64,000 nt of DNA from Diphasiastrum complanatum (taxonomy: Eukaryota; Streptophyta; Lycopodiopsida; Lycopodiales; Lycopodiaceae): contig CM055108.1 of NCBI GenBank assembly GCA_029204225.1, positions 12,585,955-12,649,954 of the forward strand. Direction: 5' to 3'. The notes beneath the pieces were generated by a model that was not told where the DNA came from, searched no databases, and saw nothing but the letters and a program-made list of their open reading frames with translations. Within the stretch, counting starts at the first letter, position 1. Each line of letters begins with the position of its first letter. The position numbers were made by a program, and so were the translations under genes. Of the stretch, positions 12,751-24,439 are shown in pieces.

Positions 12751-13147
12751 TGGGTATTTCTTCTAGCTATGACACCACAAAGAGGTCGATGGTGTGTAGG
12801 CTATTGGCATTCTTGAATTTGATGGTTCACCACATCGTTGAGAGAATATTGTTGTGGATACTTCAAACTCAATAAATCTAAAAAGGTTGCATGAGGTTCA
12901 TTTGGATTCAAACAAGTGTCAATGTAATTTGACGGAGAAAGATCTTCTTTATTCAAGATCTTCCTCTGTTAGACATTGACACTTGTGTGAATTTAGATGA
13001 ACCACATGTAACCACTTTGAAATATTGAGTCCAAAGTAGCAGCATCCTTTTCTCTGTTCAATGCGACGAACCATCAGAGGCAAGGACTACCAAGTGCTTA
13101 CACACCATGGTCTTCGTCGGTGTCATCATAGAAGAGACACCCCCTCA
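12751..13147. repeat. Foldback with about 195 bp arms
   Basis: Left arm 12751-12945 and right arm 12956-13147 are inverted copies separated by about 10 bp. Matching words include AACAAGTGTCAATGT against ACATTGACACTTGT, AGGTTCAT against ATGAACC, and GATGGTGTGTAGGC against GCTTACACACCATG. Arms are diverged but alignable over their whole length. It could be a foldback transposon, an inverted duplication or a young small-RNA hairpin locus. The open frame 12591-12875 in the left arm is probably fortuitous. Confidence 0.75.
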
Positions 13148-13458
13148 TTATATACAAGTCACTTGTAGGGCCAACGAGCTTCTTTTGAGGTGTAATCCTC
13201 AATGGGGTTTAATTTGGATGATCATTAATATTCCAACCATTGATTAATACACCCTTCATTTTTCCCTCATAGTTTTGACGTTTTTTATCTTTTTGTTTTT
13301 CCACGATTATATGGAACTTGCAAACCCCCTTATTGTTAGAACATGAAATGGTCGTGAATGTATAGGTATTGATGTTGCTCAAAAATAAAGTATCTAGTCC
13401 TAAAAGAAAATAATATACACAAATGCATCGTTCAGTTTGCAAGGGTGTAATTTTTTGG

Positions 13459-13530
13459 TGAGCTTTCTGCGGCGAGCTTTTTTGGGCGAGCTTTTGAAGG
13501 CGAGCTTTTTTGTGTTCGAAGTGAGCTTTT
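13459..13530 (+). repeat. Short GGCGAGCTTTT repeat cluster
   Basis: Five copies of a GCGAGCTTTT or GTGAGCTTTT word in about 70 bp, spaced 13-24 bp apart. Too short and irregular to interpret. Confidence 0.6.
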
Positions 13531-14146
13531 TCTAGTACTGCTTTTTACTGAAAGGAATATACAAGTAAAGCCGTATTTTTCACTGTCTCCACACAATATG
13601 GCATAGCCATTTAACCTTAATGTTGTGGATAGTACTATATGATTATATCAAATGACTCATGTTGTAGATCGATCTCTGAGCTGGTATATTGGTACATTGG
13701 AGTTGCTTAGTTTGTTGTCTGGTTGTTGCTTACAACATCTTGCAATTATTTCAAAATGTCACCCATTACAATAGTCATTAACACTGTAAACAACATGACA
13801 TGTAAGTTAAACTACCAGTACAACAGTCATGGTGGGTCCAAATGAACAACCCGCCGTCACCTTTGCAAACATTTACAAGAAATGATTATTGGCAATACAA
13901 AACAACTACGTAATAGGGAGAAAGTACAATTTCATACTAACTAGACAACTCGAATAATAAAGGCACCCCATAGGGGTGACAGACATACTATCGAACGGAC
14001 TATGCAAGCCCTCTAATGAAAATAAATTTGCCAAACATTCATATGCATAATGACAAATGTTTTTTCCATTTCAATCCTACTCACATATTGTAATGTGGCT
14101 ACTCCATTTTGCCATTGGCCCCATCTAAAACCAATAACTACTTAAT
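13531..14146. other. Non-coding stretch, nothing recognised
   Basis: About 600 bp without convincing open frame on either strand. It lies just past the stop of the SWIM gene and may be its 3' flank. Confidence 0.35.
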
Positions 14147-15797
14147 TCATGGATAAGTTCTCCTGCGAGTGAGTGCTTGAAAGACCTCGGCTTCACTCAG
14201 AATGACTTGATGGACAAACATGTTGCTTAGTTGATCGAATCCCAAAATCCTTAAAAAAATAAAATATATATGCTTGCAGGCAGTATATGGCTTTCTTCCA
14301 ACCACTCATTTTTGGAAGCTTGGACAAGTACAAGATGGATTGGCTTGTATATGGACATCATAACGAATCCCCATTTTCAGAGAAGACTCTGTCTCGATTT
14401 CAAAAATCTCATGTTGTGACTGCAGTACTACTTTCTCTGTTAGCATGGAAGCATTTAAGGTTAGGGCTTTTTCTATACGTGCTTGTGCCATTTTTGATAC
14501 TTTTGTCCTATGCCTTGGTCGTTTGTTGTCACGAGTATTGGAATGATCTGCTTTGTTGTGGCCTGCCCCTTGTTTGGGACCAGAAACATCGGCAACATTA
14601 CTCACACTAGCAGCCTTCGCTTCCAACTGAGAACCTGCTGCAGTCAACATGTCCACCTCTGATTGCACCAATTTTGTTCCTTCAGCGACAGGCCAGATGC
14701 TTGGCTTTCTTGCTGGTGTTGGATTGATGTTCTTCTCTGGATTCCAAGTATGGGTGCAATCACTATTGCAAAACCACATCATTTGTTGGGACTTCCCATT
14801 TGGATGGCTTCTTGTAGAAAAAAAATGGGGCAAGATTGCCTTTTGATGAATTTGTTATTGCACGATTGCATTTTCCACTCTTTGGGATCCATCCCAAGCA
14901 CTTCACATGACTACCAATGTTAGTTCTCCTAATTGCCCAAAATGTGTCATGTACTATGCGTTCCACCACCTCTTGCTTGTCCTGGAAAATAGAGTCACCT
15001 ATTTGAGGGAGAGCACCTGAGGTATTAGGTACCTCTGTACCTTGTCCAGGTGCACTTCCATCAGCTTGAAAGATAATTTTTTTGGGGCGGCCTCTTTCCT
15101 TGCGTTCCTTGGTAACTTGAATGAATTCGGGTCTGTGACTGCTATCATCATCTATGTCCAGAACCAAGGAAGGCCTCCTCTTCTGTCGCATGTTCTCTCT
15201 CTCACCCTCCAAGTTGGTATGATTGTGGTACATTAGAGTGTCTGTGACAACTTTATGAACTGTCTGTGATACAGTTGCTGGATTGAATGAAGTCTTTGAT
15301 GAGCTTCTTTCAAATAAATTCTTCAAGCTTGGTCCAGCACCCAAATGTTTTCCCGTAATATATGCATGTTGTTTTGCACTTTGCAAAAGAGCATTTGCCA
15401 TATCAGATACAGCTACATCATACAAGGAAATCTTATCCTTTTGCCCCTCTCCAGCAAGCCAGCTACCATGTTTGGATTCAGAAAAATTGGTTAGCGGAGT
15501 ATTCGCAGCGGCATTGCTATCCAACACCTTAAGAATGCAAAAAACAAATATCTCAGTAGCTAACAACAAAAACAATTAAAAATGAAAGCTGGGATATCGA
15601 ACTCTTTCACCCTCGTCAGATTTATCTAGATCAAGATCTTCTTCTTTTGAAGAATTTGAAAAATCTGTGTTTGGGTGTGATTCCAAGGTGTTATGGACCT
15701 CCAAGTACACTTTTGTTTGTTTTACATTTTTTGCATTGTCGATAACTATCAAATTTCTTCCAATGTTGTTCAAGAGCGGTGCTACACAGAAAGACAT
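14147..15797 (-). pseudogene. SWIM zinc-finger / AT-hook protein, C-terminal part
   Basis: Two long minus-strand frames (15575-14763, 270 codons; 14833-14306, 175 codons) join by one frameshift near 14800. Features in order: a possible exon at 15797-15576 rich in Asp and Glu, an AT-hook-like RGRPKK near 15090-15070, a Cys-containing segment (HVKCLGWIPKSGKC), WFCNSDCTHTW, and a SWIM motif. The SWIM CxCx(n)CxH is visible as SCTCPSF, then after one in-frame TGA at 14306-14308, YTACKHIYF. The frame then ends at 14147-14149. SWIM fingers bind DNA or protein and are common in MULE/FAR1-type transposases and in some host regulators. No DDE motifs were seen, so host gene or DNA-transposon origin stays open. 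Confidence 0.6.
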
Positions 15798-15857
15798 TCT
15801 ATAAAGACATGCAGACCAACTTGGAGCAGAGAATGATTCAATAATATTGTTGACACC

Positions 15858-17390
15858 TCACCAATGTTTTGCTCTCTTTTTGTGAACTGGTTTACAAGTC
15901 ACAAAACTTTTAGAAGATTTTCCACTGTCGTCGAAGCATAGGATTAACAATTTAAGTTTGCCATGCACACATCCAACAACATCATCTGGAGAATCTGAGT
16001 TATATAGGACAAACAACACTGGCTGCAGGTTTTGAACAGACAAATTGTCCTGCTTCAATGGATCTGCGAGCACGTAATAACCTTCAAAGGACTTGCATTT
16101 TAAGAATTTCATTTTGTGAAGGCTTGCCTTTATTCCCTCTTTCATACCTTGTTTCAAGAACAAAATGACAACACAAAGTTTATGTTGTGTCATGAGGGTC
16201 GCCATGCAATGCCGCACCATTGACACGATATAAGAAGAATCCAAAGAATCTATATTATCAAATATGTACAAGGTTGGTCATTCCCACGAGGAATATGGAA
16301 CACTCATAAAATTAGATTGTTCTACACCGCAACAAATGGCTTCTTTGCCTTTGGAATTCATGACAAAACCTCCATCTTGTGCTGGAGGTGTTGGCACCTG
16401 CTTCAGAAATATTTGCGGCCAAATATCTTTCTTGCAATTTATTTACAATCAACCTTAAGGATGAAGAAATATCACCAACCAAGGTGGCTTGCACCAGTCG
16501 TTGCCCGCATCCAGTCATTGGCAAACCTTTTATTGATAAATTTAGAAAGCAATTTAGTATTTTGTTTGTCATACTCCACATTTCACGGCAGGTCGTTTTC
16601 CAAAGAGATTAGATATTTTACAATAAAGAGAGGACAATTTTCACGTACAAGTGAAGTCACACCCTCCTCGATGTGCTTATTTTTATTTATTTTTCCAAAA
16701 TACAGCTCCCCATTTACTAACTTTCTACATATGCGATCACAAAGATGACCTGGCACATATCTCAAGCTTTAAAGAATGTAATTGTCATCAGAATCATTTT
16801 CACGCTTTTATCAGATATAATTGCTGGCTCTTCATAAGAAATTTGGTTTGCACAGTACAATTTCATAACATCCAAAAAGTTTTTGAATGTCTCATCAGAT
16901 TGTTGGAGAATTCGCGTGTATTTCTCAAACTTGTCATACAAGCTTTTGAGGGCCATCTTTCCTGACAGTGTCCCAGTTATCTCACTGCCAAGTACCACTC
17001 TCCATCCGAGATAGAATTTGCACATTCTCTTGCTTTGTTGAGAAGAGAGTTTGAGGCCCTTGATATATCTTGGTCATTCACATTCGACCCACAGAGCACG
17101 TCCATGTTCCATGATCTTCGCCAAGGTGCTCTTCTTTCTCTTATTTTTCGGTTCAAACTTCAATTTGTCAAATTCCAAAATGTAGCGACTTTGATCTCGG
17201 AAAATGCAGATTCTTGCATGGACAAATCTAAACTACGATTGAAAAGCAGCTGGTGATAATCTTCGTGTTCTTAACGCTTCAACAACAACCTCATTGCAAA
17301 CACAACAAAAGTGTTGACCATCAATTGGTTCAAAGCAACAGTTTTCCATAAACCGATTTTTAGATAGACCATCTAACTTTGAGCCTAGTG
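15858..17390 (-). pseudogene. Upstream part of the same SWIM-type gene
   Basis: Several minus-strand frames follow one another with spacing that suggests exons or frameshifts: about 17390-17030 (FEPIDGQHFCCVCNEVVVEA, KNKRKKSTLAKIMEHG), 17025-16762 (LYDKFEKYTRILQQSDETFKNF), 16581-16312 and 16271-15858 (DNIDSLDSSYIVSMVRH, ending KPVHKKRAKHW). No domain is recognised with certainty. They are on the same strand and directly upstream of the SWIM region, so I take them as one gene. The B2 LTR begins at 17396, about at the 5' limit of what can be read, and probably cut the gene or its promoter. Confidence 0.45.
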
Positions 17391-17395
17391 CTAAA

Positions 17396-18018
17396 TGTGA
17401 AAGATTTCAGATCCTTAAGATCCAATCTACTTGAATGATCTTTGGTTAGAAAGAGAAATACACTACCAATCTCACCAATGTAGAAAAATCAGCATCTACA
17501 CACAATTTGAGATGCAAACACTAATAGAACTTGATCAAACTTGAATGAAATAATTATGTACCATTGTTGTCCATACAAAACCAGCAAGCTACTATATTTC
17601 ACATTAGTGGATTCAAAAATTGCAAATATAGATCATTCTACACATAGAATTGCAAGCAATCACCAAGATAGTGCACCAATGGATAGTAGAACCCAAGAGA
17701 ACCATGTATAAACATGAAATGAGATAGAGAAGAGAGAAGATCTCTCTCCATGAGTTACATCCTTTTATAGCAGGTCCAGACCCTATTTAGCCACTTGGCT
17801 TTCTCACCAAAATGATAACCCTACTAATTTTGGGTCTAGATTCAATGTACCCAACTTATTCAAATTGAATCTACTCAAACTCGCATTCTATCTTTCCCAC
17901 ACTTTCAAAAAGTGTTTATTCAACTGAAATTTAGACTAACGAACTTTGAAAAGTCAACCTCTATATGCCAAATATGAAAATATTGCAAAATGTGATGAAA
18001 CTAGTTGAATCTTTCACA
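17396..18018 (-). repeat. 3' LTR of Copia B2
   Basis: 623 bp with the same TGTGAAAGATT ends as the other family B LTRs. About 26 bp are missing near 17962 (the word AAGTCTAAAACAAG... of other copies). Polypurine tract at 18019-18028. Flanking bases at 17391-17395 are CTAAA. Confidence 0.92.
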
Positions 18019-18599
18019 CTCCCTCTTCAACTAGTTTTAGCATAGACTTTGATAATACTCCAAGTGAAGTCCTATGCTTCATGAACAAGTCTTTTCCCAA
18101 TGCTTTGGTGAAGATATCATCTACACATTCCCTTGAAGACACATGTTGAAGCTCCACCTCCTTTGCAATGACTCGCTCCCTCACAAAATGATATTGTATC
18201 TCAATATGCTTGCTCCTAGCATGAAAGATAGGATTGGATGCCATTCTTTGGGCTGATTGATTGTCACAAAAGATGATTGGGCTCTCTGAAAAATCCAGCA
18301 AGTGAAGATCCTTGATCATCCTTTTGATCCATACCATCTCCTTTGTGCAATGTGTAAGAGCTTTGTACTCGGCCTCACTAGATGACAATGAGATAGTGGC
18401 TTGTTTCTTTGACATCCATGATATAGCTCCATCACCTATGAAAATACAATAAGCACTAATGGATTTCCTATTACATCTCCAACATAGTCCAAATCTGAAA
18501 ATCCAAAAAGATTAGGTGATGATCCCTCATACAATATGCCAAAATCTTGAGTTCCAATGATGTACCTCAAAACTCGCTTTCCTAGCTTCCAATGCTCCT
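18019..18599 (-). pseudogene. Copia B2 RNase H
   Basis: A 133-codon frame (18415-18014) holds SWMSKKQ-type sequence, SSSEAEYKAL, DNQSAQRM and the C-terminal FTKALGKD block. The N-terminal DSDYAGD part is out of frame because of a small deletion near 18471 relative to B1. Confidence 0.8.
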
Positions 18600-19470
18600 A
18601 GCATAGTTTTTGTCAATAGAACTTTGATTCATCATAAGAATGACCTTCCTAGGAATAGACCTCCTTTCAATGATCATTTAATACTCAAAATAGAAACAAC
18701 CATAATTGATAAAGAGAGTAGTTTCCACTCGAAATTCTTCACTATTTCTTACATCAATGTTACATGTAAAAATGTGACTAGAACATGAAGAATCAAATAG
18801 AATGTAAATGAGATGATTCCACCATGCTTCCAACTCTGAACTCTCTGGAAAAATACAGCAAACAGACAATAAATGTGAGTGATCAACTTTTGCTTGCATG
18901 TCTCCTCCTCCTTTGTCCTTTGTTGCCTTGTATCCACCATGATACTCCATGAATGAGCCTCCATCTTCATCTTGCCTCAAGATACCATCATACCTTGATG
19001 ACTTGATCATGAATGAGTTACATAATGAACCTCCAATAGCTTCATTTCCATCAGCAAAATCAGCCAAGAATGCTAGTAACAATGCTCACCAATGTAGCTA
19101 GTTTTACCATATCTTGACAATTTGCACACATCCACATGAAATTGCTCAAACATGAGATAGAACAAGTAAAGTAAACTTGAATAACACTTCCTTGCTACTC
19201 CTTTGACCTTACTTGAGTCTTCGATATTCTACAAAAATAGATCCATAACATCTTTGCCAATTACCTCTCCTTTGATGCTCTTGACTAGCTCCAAAATGCC
19301 AACTTCCCTTTTGACTAGTTGAAGCGCTTTGAAATCAACCTCTTGATCTTCAACTTGAACATCAAAGTCATCGAACAAACTTTGTTTTCCATATACATTA
19401 CTTGATTTTACAGCAAGATAACATCCATCCACTTGCATAGCTCCATGTACACAAGAAGATCCTCCAAAAG
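18600..19470 (-). other. Foreign module replacing reverse transcriptase in B2
   Basis: 871 bp with the same left and right borders as in B1 and B3. Readable peptide blocks are shared (GGSFMEYHGGYKATKDK, SHIFTCNIDVRN). The middle block (about 18964-19010) is the short version also found in B3 (KSSRYDGILRQDEDGG), not the longer one of B1. Stops at 19229 and later break the frame. Confidence 0.75.
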
Positions 19471-20950
19471 ATGTTCCACTCTTCATAAGAGATCGATACT
19501 CAAGATCCATTGCTTGGATCCACTCCTCTTCTTTCCTTGCTTGATCTACACTTGTAGGATCATCAAAAGAGGTTAGGAAAGCAACATAATTTCCAGAAAC
19601 TACTTGCTTACCCTTTTGATCATATGTGAGCCTTGAAGGTACTTGTCTTTCTCTTGATGTTCTCCTTGGCTTTTGACTTGATGAAGGTCCATCATCACCA
19701 CCATCCAAAGTAGGATCCTTCTCATCAACATCAAGAATGCTAGAACCATCTACTTTACCATCAATCATGCTTGAAGACACCTTTGGAATGTTTTCCTCAT
19801 CAAAAATGACATCTCTACCAACAATCACTTTGTTAGTAGAAGGAATGTAAACCTTGTAGGCTTTACTCACCTCACTATATCCAACAAAAATACCTCTTCT
19901 TGAAGATGGATCCTCCTTGGTCCTATCATCAAGAGTAATGTTGACATAGCATGTGCATCCAAAGGTTCTTAGAAAGTTGACACTCGGCCTCCTCTTGAAT
20001 AGCATCTCAAAAGATGTCCTTCCATCCAAAATAGCACTCGGCCACCTATTGCACAAGAAATTGGCACACAACAAAGCTTGATCCCAAAATGGTTTGTCAA
20101 GATTAGCACTTAACCTCATAGCTTTAGCACTTTCACATACAGTTCTATTCTTCCTTTCAGCCACTCCATTTTGTTGTGGGGTCCTTGATGTTGTATACTC
20201 CCTCTTTATCCCATGCTCATCACAAAAGGCCTTGAACTTGTTAGATATGTACTCACCACCACTGTCAACTCTCAAGCACTTGATCTTTGTGAAAAATTGG
20301 TTCTCCCTTGCATTCTTGAACTTGACAAAGAAATCATACACTTCATCCTTGCTCTTTAGTAGATAGATCCAACAAAATCTACTAAAATCATCAATGAATG
20401 TTACATACATCTTAGCTCCACTATTGCTAATTGTAGTAAATCCATGAATATCCGAATGTACAAGTTGAAAAGGCTTTGTAGATCTAGAAATAGATCTAGT
20501 ATAAGGTAGTCTATGCGACATAGAAAAAGCACGAGACTCACAAACATGCTTGTCATTACTTAAGGAACTTGGAAGACCAATCACAACCTTCTTCCTTGTC
20601 ATTATCTCCAATGACTTGAGGTTGAGGTGTCCCATCCTTTTGTGCCAAACCTCTTGAATAGAAATTTGCTCCCTTGCAACACATCCAACTTGGTTAGCAA
20701 TAACACAAGCATCAAGTTTGAACAACTTCCCTTGCCTTTTACCTTTTCCAATCAAGACATCCTTCCTTTTGATCAAACAAGCATCTCCATCAAACTCCAC
20801 CTTGAGGCCCTTACTTAGCATTTGACTCACCATAAGCAAATTTCTTGGTAATAGATGGAATAGACAAGACATCCTCCAAATGAACATTCCTATTTGTAGA
20901 GAGAGAAATAGGAATTGTGCCAATCCCTTTGATTGCACACTCACCATCAT
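19471..20950 (-). CDS. Copia B2 protease end and integrase
   Basis: A 573-codon frame from 20950. It shows the tail of protease, GAG-pre-integrase (VWHKRMGHLN, then CESR in place of CESC), and a full integrase core: VHSDIHGF, FIDDFSRFCWIY, LRVDSGGEY, and TPQQNGVAERKNRT with the catalytic Glu that B1 lost. The C-terminal part GRDVIFDEEN and the linker follow. A two-base deletion near 21025 puts the protease active site (WWIDSGASSH) in another frame. The nominal start is internal to the polyprotein. Confidence 0.85.
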
Positions 20951-21228
20951 TGGCCGTGCAGATCACCCTCTTGTCATCTCCATATGCCAACAAAGAAGTG
21001 AAGTACTCTTTATGAAAGGTCGTGTGAACTTGCTCCACTATCAATCCACCAAGGATCTAGATCTCTATCATTAGCAAGCATGCATGAAGACATCACAAAA
21101 GCATCATCGTTTGCATCTTGAACATCCAAACCATCTTCATCAAGAGTAAAATTACCTTGCTTGTCTCCTTGATCTCTCTTCTTCTTGTAGCACTCACTTG
21201 CAAAGTGTCCTTTGATGCCACAATAGAA
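20951..21228 (-). pseudogene. Copia B2 gag end and protease start
   Basis: Minus-strand sequence runs from the CCHC knuckle (CFYCGIKGHFASEC at the truncation point) through the linker DEDGLDVQD to WWIDSGASSH, then shifts frame. Confidence 0.8.
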
Positions 21229-22811
21229 GCTAAGTCACATAGACAACCTTATGCTAGATCTACATTTAGATCACAAAGCCTTTTCAAATTCTACATTCCT
21301 ATATTTATGGAATTACTACAATTAGCAATAGTGGAGCTAAGATGTATGTAACTTTCATTGATGATGTTAGTAGAATTTGTTGGATCTATCTACTAAAGAG
21401 CAAGGATGAAGTGAATGATGTCTTTGTTAAGTCCAAGAATGCAAGGGAGAACCAATTTTCCACAAGGATCAAATGCTTGAGTGATAATGGTGGTGAGTAC
21501 ATATCTGACAAGTTCAAGGCCTTTTGTGATGAGCATGGGATCAGAGTAAAGCCTACAAGGTTTACATTCCTTCTACTAACAGAGTGATTGGTGGTACAGA
21601 TGTCATTTTTTATGAGGGAAACATTCCAAATGTGTCTTCAAGCATGATTGATGGTAAAGTAGATGGATCTAACATTCTTGATGTTGATGAGAAGGATCCT
21701 ACTTTGGATGGTGGTGATGATGGACCTTCATCAAGTCAAAAGCCAAGGAGAACATCAAGAGAAAGACAAATACTTTCAAGGCTCACATATGATGAAAAGT
21801 CTAAGCAAGTAGTTTCTAGAAATTATGTTGCTTTCCTAACCTCTTTTGATGAACCTACAATTGTAGATGAAGCAAGGAAAGAAGAGTGGATCCAAGCAAT
21901 AGAGCGTGAATCTTATGAAGAGTGGAACATGGAGTTTGGTGAAGTTACCTATGGACAAGAAAACCATTTGATGCAAGTGGATCTTCAAGGTGAAGACAAA
22001 CCAAGATGGATCTATCAACAAGTAGAGTCATCATCTCAGTTGCTACACTTTATGGATGGGATCTATGGCAAATGGATATCACAAATGCATTCTTGAATGG
22101 TGATCTTGAGGAGGGAGTGTACATGAAGCAACTTGAGAGCTACATTTCATCAACAAAGCTAAATCGTGTGTGTCTACTACAAAAGAGTTTGTATGGCCTT
22201 AAGCAAGCACCAAGGAGTTGGTATGCTAAGCTTAACACTTTTTTACTCTCTCAAAGCTTTGTTATGAGTGAGAATGATCATTCACTTTATTATAGATTTG
22301 CTGGAAATGATGTTACCATCTTGCTAATCTATGTGGATGATATCATCTTGAGTGGAGGAAACAATCAAGATGTGGAGGATATCAAGAGTGCTCTTATGAA
22401 AGAGTTTGAGGTGCATGATCTTGGTAACTTGCACTACATTTTAGGAATAGAAGTGATTAGATCTTCTCGATCTACTTTCATTCTTCAAGAGAAGTATGCT
22501 AATGCTAATCAAGAAATATTTTATATGGTACATGTAAAAGCTAGTGATACACCTATGGAGTCTCATGTAAAGCTAACTATAAGAGGTAGTGAAAGATCCT
22601 TAAAGCACATTACTCTCTATAGAAAGCTAGTTAGTTCACTCATCTATCTAACCATTACTAGACCAGATTTAAGCTATTGTGTTGGAAGATTTAGTCAATT
22701 CATGCAAGATCCTAGTGAGGAGCACTGGAAGCTATGAGAACGAGTTTTGAGGTATCTTTGGAACTCAAGATTTTGGCATATTGTACAAGGGATCGTTACC
22801 TAACCTTTTTG
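21229..22811 (+). pseudogene. RT-bearing Copia family B pol fragment
   Basis: Plus-strand copy of family B that keeps reverse transcriptase. It begins in pre-integrase/integrase (KSHRQPYARS, then FIDDVSRICWIY, DNGGEYIS). A deletion near 21545 joins CDEHGIR to the end of integrase (KVYIPSTN, DVIFYEGN). A linker with RRTSRERQ follows. RT starts at about 21920 (EEWNMEF in frame 1, SLVKLPMDKK in another) and lost a piece near 22015. The 243-codon frame 22006-22737 holds VIISVATLYGWDLW, MDITNAFLNGDLEEGVYM, LYGLKQAPRSWY, the catalytic LLIYVDDIILSG, LGIEVIRS and ITRPDLSYCVG. It runs into RNase H and stops at 22811 against Gypsy D. This shows what B1-B3 have lost. Confidence 0.88.
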
Positions 22812-22815
22812 GAGG

Positions 22816-24420
22816 TGAGTTTGAGTGAGTGAAAGATCGAATTGGAAATGTTGATTCGAAGAAGAAGCTTGTGAGTAAATGAAGCGTTTGGTTATTCTAG
22901 AATTTTGATTAACCGGTGTGTAACAATTACAGCTCTGTATTCGACAGCTGGTGAGATACGGAGTGTCAGTGTATTTCAGCCAACATTTGGTGTCGTTGTC
23001 GACTTGCTTCTATTTACAGCATCGCATTTCTTTTGCTTTTTCTTCTAATCATTTTTTGTCTATACAGCACATTCTTGTGATTCTTTTGAATTCATCCTAG
23101 ATATTGATAGTGTGCGATCTATCAGATATTCGTTGTTCGGTAATCCACTCAATAGAGGTCCTCTTCTTCGTTCTTTTGAATTTTCTTGGCGGTTATCAAA
23201 ATGATGATCCCCATCATCTGACTCTTCGTCTTCTTCTCTTATCACGTCTAACATGGTTTGTTTCAATTGGCGATAATCATCAATAGGTTTAAGCTCACGT
23301 CGATTCCTTTTTTGAAGACCCACTATGAACCAAGTGATTACCATTCTTTCGGTCAATCCTTCTTAACATTGACCGTGAAGACATTTAAATTGTTTGATAT
23401 AATCCCTTACTTTTTTGACCTCTCATTTTGATTTGGCTTATTTGCACAGAAGGACTATCTAATAACCTATCAAGTTTGAGCTATTTTATGAAAGCTTCTT
23501 TCGAGACTTCCCATTCATTACATTCATCTCGGTTGAGATTAAAAAACCAATCTCGAACGCCACCTAGCAAGGTCATAGAGAAGAGTTGAGCCATGCTTTC
23601 ATGTGAAGAATCTCCATAAACTTCACATGCATTCTCAATGATTTGGATAAACCGATGAGGGTCCATTCTACCATCAAATTTGTGTAGATCCAATTTGGGA
23701 GTGTTTCATTCAAACTTAGGGGGTCTTCATCTAGGAGATAATCTAATAGTTCCATCATCATATCTTCCTACATATTGATTACCTCTATTTCTTGGATCAT
23801 GTATGACAGATCTTAATTGTGGTCATGGAAGTTGACTTGATTTAGGCTACTCATTTGAAGGTGCGAATCAGGGAGATACTGGTCTTCTAGATTGTCACTA
23901 TCCACGGTAAGTACGAAGTAGATATGATAATACAGGTTGCCTACCCTCCCCCCATAGAGAGTATTTGAAAAGGTGGTGGTGGTGAAAAAAGGTGTAAAAA
24001 ATTGTTGGATAATGTGGGTCGTGAAAAGTAGAGCGTGAGACTAGTGGGTCGTGAAAGTAGTCAGGTAATTGAAAAAAAAATGTGTTACATAGACAAAAAA
24101 TAATTAGAAGGGAAAGCAAAATAAATGCGATGATGTAAACAGAAGCAAGTCGGCAAGGGCGCCAAATGTTGGGTGAAATACACTCCCACTCCATATCTCG
24201 CCCACTGTCGCATACAGAGCTGTAATTGTTACACACAACACTGAATGTTGGCTGAAATACACTCTCACTCTGTATCCCATCAACTATCGAATACAGAGCT
24301 GTAATTGTTACACACCGGTTAATCAAAATTCTGGAATAACTGAATGTTTCATTCTTTCACAAGCTTCTACTTAGAATCAACATTTCCAATTCGATCTTTC
24401 ACTCACTCAAACTCACACAA
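22816..24420. repeat. Inverted copies of a Gypsy D LTR end, primer site and leader
   Basis: Left arm 22816-23085 (plus) and right arm 24420-24075 (minus) are inverted copies. Both read GTGTGTAACAATTACAGCTC and CAGCTCTGTAT, an LTR terminus ...CCAACA, then a primer-site-like TTTGGCGCCC (right) or TTTGGTGTCG (left), then CGACTTGCTTCT and GCATCGCATTT. In the right arm the LTR end is tandemly doubled (about 79 bp unit, 24167-24245 and 24246 on). The primer-site sequence resembles TGGCGCC-type sites of plant Gypsy elements. Confidence 0.75.
23075..23770 (-). pseudogene. Gypsy family D gag
   Basis: Minus-strand Retrotrans_gag region: KLDLHKFDGRMDPHRFIQI, ENACEVYG, VRDWFFNLNRDE, then after stops MTERMVITWFIVGL and RRELKPIDDYRQLK. 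It aligns closely with the plus-strand copy at 29640-30210 (FENACDVYGETS, ARDWFFNLDRED). It lies downstream of the right-arm leader (24420-24060) in correct element order, and stops at the inverted left arm. Frameshifts at about 23690 and 23460 break it. Confidence 0.8.
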
Positions 24421-24439
24421 CTAAAAGAATAACTAATTC

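Larger units (their letters stand above)
17396..21228 (-). mobile_element. Copia element B2, non-autonomous, 5' truncated
   Basis: Second family B element on the minus strand. In its own order: end of gag (21228-21050), protease, integrase (one 573-codon frame 20950-19229), foreign module replacing reverse transcriptase (19470-18600), RNase H and 3' LTR (18018-17396). It stops at 21228 inside the Gag zinc knuckle (CFYCGIKGHF), where it abuts a plus-strand copy of the same family head to head. It shares the module borders with B1 and B3. Confidence 0.85.

Noticed and set aside
12591-12875. Hydrophobic 94-codon frame as a small membrane protein
   Set aside because: Lies within the left foldback arm and a direct repeat; no start context or homologue evident.
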